Assembly (NCBI GenBank): GCA_964575455.1 | Contig: CAZNRX010000009.1 | Location: forward strand, 1-64,000 | From: SKLM01 sp964575455 | Lineage (GTDB): Bacteria; Chloroflexota; Anaerolineae; B4-G1 | Length of the DNA: 64,000 nt | Direction of reading: 5' to 3' | Shown: positions 60,302-64,000 of the stretch, in pieces | Numbering within the stretch: position 1 is the first letter of the stretch | How the letters are laid out: the number at the start of each line of letters is the position of its first letter | Translations under genes and position numbers: made by a program | Notes under the pieces: model-generated | The model's input: the letters and a program-made list of their open reading frames with translations, nothing else | What the model was told of the DNA's origin: nothing | The model's database searches: none

Positions 60302-61642
60302 CTACATACCTCTCAGTCTAGGATTGAAGATGCGGTCCAAGGAGAAACCCAGTAGGGAGAAGGCCAGCCCCGTGATCATCAGCAGGACAGATGGCTCCAG
60401 CATCCAGTAGTAGTTGCCCTGATAGAGGGCGCCGTTGAAGCGAGCGTCGTTGATCACCTTGCCCCAGGTAGGAAGGATGGGATCGCCCAGCCCCAGCAGG
60501 GCGAGCGCCGCTTCCGTAAAGACGAAGCTGGGAACGAGGGTGACCAGATTGGGTAGCAGCGTGGGGATGATGCGCGGGATCAGATAGCGGAAGATCAAGC
60601 GGGCGTCACTGGCGCCGTAGGCCTGGGCGGCCTCGATGTAGGGTGACTCCTTCACCTGGATGAAGATGGCGCGATAGGTCTTGATCCCGCCGCCGAAGAT
60701 GGATAGCGCAATCAGAACCCCCAGCATCAACCAGATGCTTTTCGAGTAGAACGTCCCAACCATGACGAGAATGGGAAGGGTGGGCAGGATCAGGTTGACC
60801 TCGGTGATGCGCTGGATCACGCCATCAATCCAGCCGCCAAACCAGGTGCCCACGCCGGCGATGATCATGGTGGTGAGGCTGGTGCCGAGGGCAGCCAGAA
60901 GCCCAAAGGCGAGGGCGATGGGCGTTCCCCACAGCAGCGCCACCGACAGGTCGCGCCGACGGTGGTCTGTCCCCGCCAAGCCGTGCACCTGCCCATAGAT
61001 GACCAATTCCGCGTCCACGTCGGCGTCGGGCTCGAAGACCTTGGCGTTGACCTGGAGCGTATACGTTCCCTGGACCAGCTGCAAGGTGTCGGCTGATGGA
61101 TCGGCTACGAACAGCGCTTGGTGTGCCGGGAGATCGGTGCGCAGTCGGCGCTCCAGCCTGTCGTCCTGGGAGACGCGATACGTCATCGATGAGGAGTCCA
61201 GCGCCATGGAGCCGAGCCGAATCTCCCGCCCGTCCGGCGTCAGCCACGAGAGTGAGAGGTGGGGCTGCTTCTCCTCGTACTCGGCGTCGAAGAAGATGGA
61301 GATCTCCTGGGGGAAGCCGTGATAAGGGTAATCAAAGGTGAATGAAAAGTCGACATCCGTCATGTCCTCCGAGACAACCTCCCGGGTCTTCTCCACCGCC
61401 GGGTCCTTGCTGTCGATAACGACTGTCGCAGGAAGGTCGTTGCGCCTGAATAGATTGATCCAGACGGGGGCGGCGGTCTTGGGGTTCTTGGCCCAGACGT
61501 TCTCGCCGCCACGCCAGAGCCGGACGGCCTCGCTGTAGGGCAGAGCGACCACAGCGTAGACCGACACGCCGATCAGCCCAAGGATGATGACCAGCCCAAT
61601 AATAGCCGTCGGGTACCGCAAAAGCTCACGAAGGGTCTTCAT
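60302..61642 (-). CDS. oppC: Oligopeptide ABC transporter permease, OppC type with large outer insertion
   Basis: 446 residues, longer than the usual 300. After the first helix (residues 12-34) an outer domain of about 190 residues precedes the other helices. It has beta-like stretches (DVDFSFTFDYPYHGFPQE, HLSLSWLTPDGREIRLG, LVQGTYTLQVNAKVFEPD). The permease core then has the EAA loop ESPYIEAAQAYGASDARLIF and ends DRIFNPRLRGM. Its start overlaps the stop of oppB (ATGA). The insertion may shape the docking site for the binding protein. Confidence 0.88.
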   Translation of the reverse strand: MKTLRELLRYPTAIIGLVIILGLIGVSVYAVVALPYSEAVRLWRGGENVWAKNPKTAAPVWINLFRRNDLPATVVIDSKDPAVEKTREVVSEDMTDVDFSFTFDYPYHGFPQEISIFFDAEYEEKQPHLSLSWLTPDGREIRLGSMALDSSSMTYRVSQDDRLERRLRTDLPAHQALFVADPSADTLQLVQGTYTLQVNAKVFEPDADVDAELVIYGQVHGLAGTDHRRRDLSVALLWGTPIALAFGLLAALGTSLTTMIIAGVGTWFGGWIDGVIQRITEVNLILPTLPILVMVGTFYSKSIWLMLGVLIALSIFGGGIKTYRAIFIQVKESPYIEAAQAYGASDARLIFRYLIPRIIPTLLPNLVTLVPSFVFTEAALALLGLGDPILPTWGKVINDARFNGALYQGNYYWMLEPSVLLMITGLAFSLLGFSLDRIFNPRLRGM

Positions 61643-62787
61643 CGTGTTCTGTCCTCTCCACCAATGCGCACCCTGGGATCGACCAGGGCGTAAACAACGT
61701 CCAATAGAAAGACCGTCACCGCCAGAAGATAAGCAAAGATCACCTGAGACCCCACGATCACGGGGGTGTCGTAGAGGCCGATGGCCTTAAAGAGGGTGCG
61801 ACCCAGGCCAGGCCAGTTGAAGACGGTCTCAAGAATCGTAGCGCCCATCCAGACGTAGATCAGAAGAAGCGCGAAGCGGGTGATGATGGTAGGCAGGACC
61901 GGCCTGAGCACGTAACGCCGCTCGATGTCCCGGTCAGTAAGCCCCTTCGCCTTGGCCATCTCCACGTAGTCCTCGCTGGAGTAGATCAAGAAGAAGGTGC
62001 GGAAGCTGTAGGCCTGGAGGAAGATAGAGCTGACGATAATGGCCGACGCCGGCAGGATCAGGTGCTTGAGTACGCTGAGCGCGTACATAACCTTCGATTC
62101 TGGCGGCGGCGCGACCACCATGCCCCCGAAAGGAAGCAAGCGCAGCGCTGCGGCAAAGATAAGGATCAAGAAAAGGCCGTAGAACCAGGCCGGGGCCGAG
62201 GAGGTCGGCGCCAGGGCAATGACCACTCTGTCCAAGAGACTGCCGTATTTCCTAGAGAGAAACAGCCCCAAGAAAAGGGAGACGAAGAAGAGCGTGATGT
62301 TTGCCGCCCCCCACAGCAGCAGCGTGGGCGGAAGCCGCTCCAGGAGGATCAGCCTCACCAGCTTCGACCCGCTGTCGCTGACCATATCGGTCGCAAACCC
62401 GAGGTCGAGGGTGATGGCGTTCTTGAGGAAACCGAAGCTCCGTACAATGAAGGGCCTGTCCAGCCCAACCCGCTTGACCTCAAGGGCGACCCGTTGCTCA
62501 ATCAACTCCTGCTTCTCCTCAGCGGTCTTCTCGCGCATCTCCGGACTCTCGTCGGCGAAGATGGCGATCGACACCTGCTCTTTGATCGCCCCCTTGCGAA
62601 TCTCGTCGACGTAGCCGCCCATATTGGCGACCAACACCACCAGGTAGATGCCGACAATGACAGTCAGGAACAGGACCACCAACCGGACGCCGGCGTACTT
62701 GGCGACCCGAGCGGCCGTGCTGGATCTGGAGCTCGACCTCTCCCGGGGCTTCTCCTTCGCGCCCATCGTCAGTGTTGCATCACTCAT
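61639..62787 (-). CDS. oppB: Oligopeptide ABC transporter permease, OppB type
   Basis: 382 residues from the ATG at 62787; a GTG in frame at 62820 is less likely because it sits next to the hairpin. A cytosolic polar N-terminus of 25 residues, then helices, an outer loop with VGLDRPFIVRSFGFLKN, the EAA-like loop DYVEMAKAKGLTDRDIERRY, and the ending VYALVDPRVRIG. Two inverted repeats separate it from the binding-protein gene upstream. Confidence 0.92.
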   Translation of the reverse strand: MSDATLTMGAKEKPRERSSSRSSTAARVAKYAGVRLVVLFLTVIVGIYLVVLVANMGGYVDEIRKGAIKEQVSIAIFADESPEMREKTAEEKQELIEQRVALEVKRVGLDRPFIVRSFGFLKNAITLDLGFATDMVSDSGSKLVRLILLERLPPTLLLWGAANITLFFVSLFLGLFLSRKYGSLLDRVVIALAPTSSAPAWFYGLFLILIFAAALRLLPFGGMVVAPPPESKVMYALSVLKHLILPASAIIVSSIFLQAYSFRTFFLIYSSEDYVEMAKAKGLTDRDIERRYVLRPVLPTIITRFALLLIYVWMGATILETVFNWPGLGRTLFKAIGLYDTPVIVGSQVIFAYLLAVTVFLLDVVYALVDPRVRIGGEDRTR

Positions 62788-62820
62788 GATACCTACTCGC
62801 TTTCTATTACTTGGCACCAC

Positions 62821-62919
62821 GGAGGGGCGAGTGCGGCTTCGCCCCTCCGGACTTCATACATCATGGTCCGACAAGCTCTTAGCGATCTCGGAGAGATATA
62901 GACCATCTCTCCGAGATCG
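62821..62919. repeat. Two inverted repeats between the binding-protein gene and oppB
   Basis: GGAGGGGCGA pairs with TCGCCCCTCC (62821-62848) and CGATCTCGGAGAGA pairs perfectly with TCTCTCCGAGATCG (62883-62919). They lie just after the binding-protein stop at 62931 and probably set higher expression of that gene, like the pair at 51.8 kb. Confidence 0.65.
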
Positions 62920-62930
62920 TTGGCTAACGT

Positions 62931-64000
62931 CTACTGCGTCACGAACTGGATGGTCTCGCGCACCGGGACGAGGGCGCGCTCGGAGACCATAATGGCAGCC
63001 AGCTCGTTCGAGCCAGCCTCCAGCTCGCCGGTCATGTCCGCGGTGAGGGTGACCTGCCAGTAGCCATCCTCAACGGCCTCGGCGTCACCGGTGAAGGCCA
63101 GCGCTCCGGTGGCGTCGAAGACCAGGAACCTGGCCTGGCCCATGTCGTCGACGGGATAGGGGACGTCCTCGGCCAGGTCGACGAAGACGTCGAAGACCGC
63201 CTCCTCGCCGATGGCCACCTCACCCGGGCCGTCCATGACCACCTGCGGAACCGGCGCACCGCCCGTGAAGCGGGCCCACCGGGCTGCCGAGTCCGCGTAG
63301 TTCGGGTTCCGCTGCAGGATCAGCGTGCCCTCGACGGGGAACGCCTTCTGCAAGAAGAGCGGGCCGGTGGCCACCCAGAAGTGGTTGTAGCGACGGTGCC
63401 ACTCCTGCAGGTTTGCGTACCGGGCCTCGGCCTCCTCGGCCGTGATGTAGTCGCCCAGCGTCGACTCGTAGGGGATGATCCCCTCTTCCTGAGCCGTGTC
63501 GAGGTTCGACTTCAAGATCTCCAGGGTGGGCCCAGAGATGTAGCTCATCCACTCAACCTCGAGCGAATCGGCCTTGTCGCTGGAGAAGGCCGCCTCGCCG
63601 TTCGCCTCCGCCATCCAGCCCAGGAGGACCGTGTGCCACGGAGCCTCAGCGCCGTTGCCGTAAGACGAAGGGTGAGCCGCCCTGAAGTTGCTGACGTTGT
63701 TCTCCAGGTCGAGCGAGTAGGCGTCGGTGTAGTACTCGATGACGAAGGGATCCTCGGAGACGATGTGCCAGCCCCTGAAGGCCTGCATGAACGAGTTGAA
63801 CGAGGGCACCGAGGCCTCGTCAAAGATCGGGCTCGCCTCCTTCGCCCGGTCGAACTGCATGATCATGAACATGACGAAGTCTCCGATGGTGAAGGGGCTG
63901 CCGTCGTGCCACTTCACGGTGTCGAAGAAGTCATCCTCGTAGTGCATGACCACCTTGCTCTTCACAGTCTGCGTCTCGGTGTACTTCTCGCCGGCGGTGA
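62931..64000 (-). CDS. Oligopeptide ABC solute-binding protein (5' end outside the window)
   Basis: At least 356 residues; the frame continues past the right edge, so the N-terminus and signal are not visible. The remaining part is of the SBP_bac_5 type with TVKWHDGSPFTIGDFVMFMI and RYNHFWVATGPLFLQK. The last 105 residues (from PQVVMDGPGEVAIGEE to the end) form an extra beta-rich domain which normal class-5 proteins lack. It is the first visible gene of the 64-58 kb transporter. Confidence 0.88.
   Translation of the reverse strand, partial: TAGEKYTETQTVKSKVVMHYEDDFFDTVKWHDGSPFTIGDFVMFMIMQFDRAKEASPIFDEASVPSFNSFMQAFRGWHIVSEDPFVIEYYTDAYSLDLENNVSNFRAAHPSSYGNGAEAPWHTVLLGWMAEANGEAAFSSDKADSLEVEWMSYISGPTLEILKSNLDTAQEEGIIPYESTLGDYITAEEAEARYANLQEWHRRYNHFWVATGPLFLQKAFPVEGTLILQRNPNYADSAARWARFTGGAPVPQVVMDGPGEVAIGEEAVFDVFVDLAEDVPYPVDDMGQARFLVFDATGALAFTGDAEAVEDGYWQVTLTADMTGELEAGSNELAAIMVSERALVPVRETIQFVTQ

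Noticed and set aside
1..64000. CRISPR array, insertion sequence or prophage
   Set aside because: No regularly spaced direct repeats, no transposase or integrase frames and no phage genes were found; the dispersed repeats are short and irregularly placed.

Overview
The window looks like a chromosomal segment of a Chloroflexota bacterium (phylum-level inference, about 0.7 sure; an Anaerolineae or Thermomicrobia relative is plausible). Support comes from moderately high GC, zinc-ribbon (Cys-containing) forms of S4, S14, L24 and L36, solute-binding lipoproteins whose Cys is followed by long Val/Thr/Glu/Lys-rich linkers, many oligopeptide ABC cassettes, and a leaderless-type promoter. Every convincing protein gene is on the minus strand. 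Only one tRNA and one putative small RNA are on the plus strand, so the whole segment is probably co-oriented with replication.

From the right (transcription runs right to left): 64.0-58.3 kb is an oligopeptide ABC operon (5'-truncated binding protein, two permeases, two ATPases), followed by two small membrane genes. 56.8-55.9 kb is an ECF sigma factor with an overlapping partner gene. 55.8-49.6 kb is a second peptide ABC locus (two ATPases, binding lipoprotein, two permeases). 49.5-43.8 kb is an unusual cluster: a repeat-rich lipoprotein with a membrane tail, a small lipoprotein, a DppB-type permease, and a DppC-type permease fused to a degenerate M28-peptidase domain. 43.5-37.6 kb holds a DUF58 protein, a membrane transglutaminase and a third binding lipoprotein. 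37.6-34.2 kb holds a cytosolic REC-GAF-histidine kinase, a response regulator and a globin-like sensor. tRNA-Glu, cinA, a small conserved protein and a GNAT enzyme follow.

31.6-5.6 kb is the transcription/translation core: rpoB, then an almost continuous str-S10-spc-alpha superoperon (rpsL, rpsG, fusA, tuf, rpsJ through secY, adk, map, rpmJ, rpsM, rpsK, rpsD, rpoA, rplQ, truA, rplM, rpsI). rpoC does not follow rpoB and infA is missing between map and rpmJ. Left of this are a mazG-type gene, tRNA-Pro, a CDP-alcohol phosphotransferase and an ABC-2 exporter.

The points most worth a second look are: the permease/pseudo-peptidase fusion and its neighbours; an RpoB insertion built from four WL-containing repeats; an EF-Tu whose switch I lacks the near-universal RGITI segment; a candidate small RNA with an anti-Shine-Dalgarno linker upstream of rpoB; a terminator-like hairpin in the rpsL leader; and a short palindromic repeat family, one copy of which lies in frame inside mazG.
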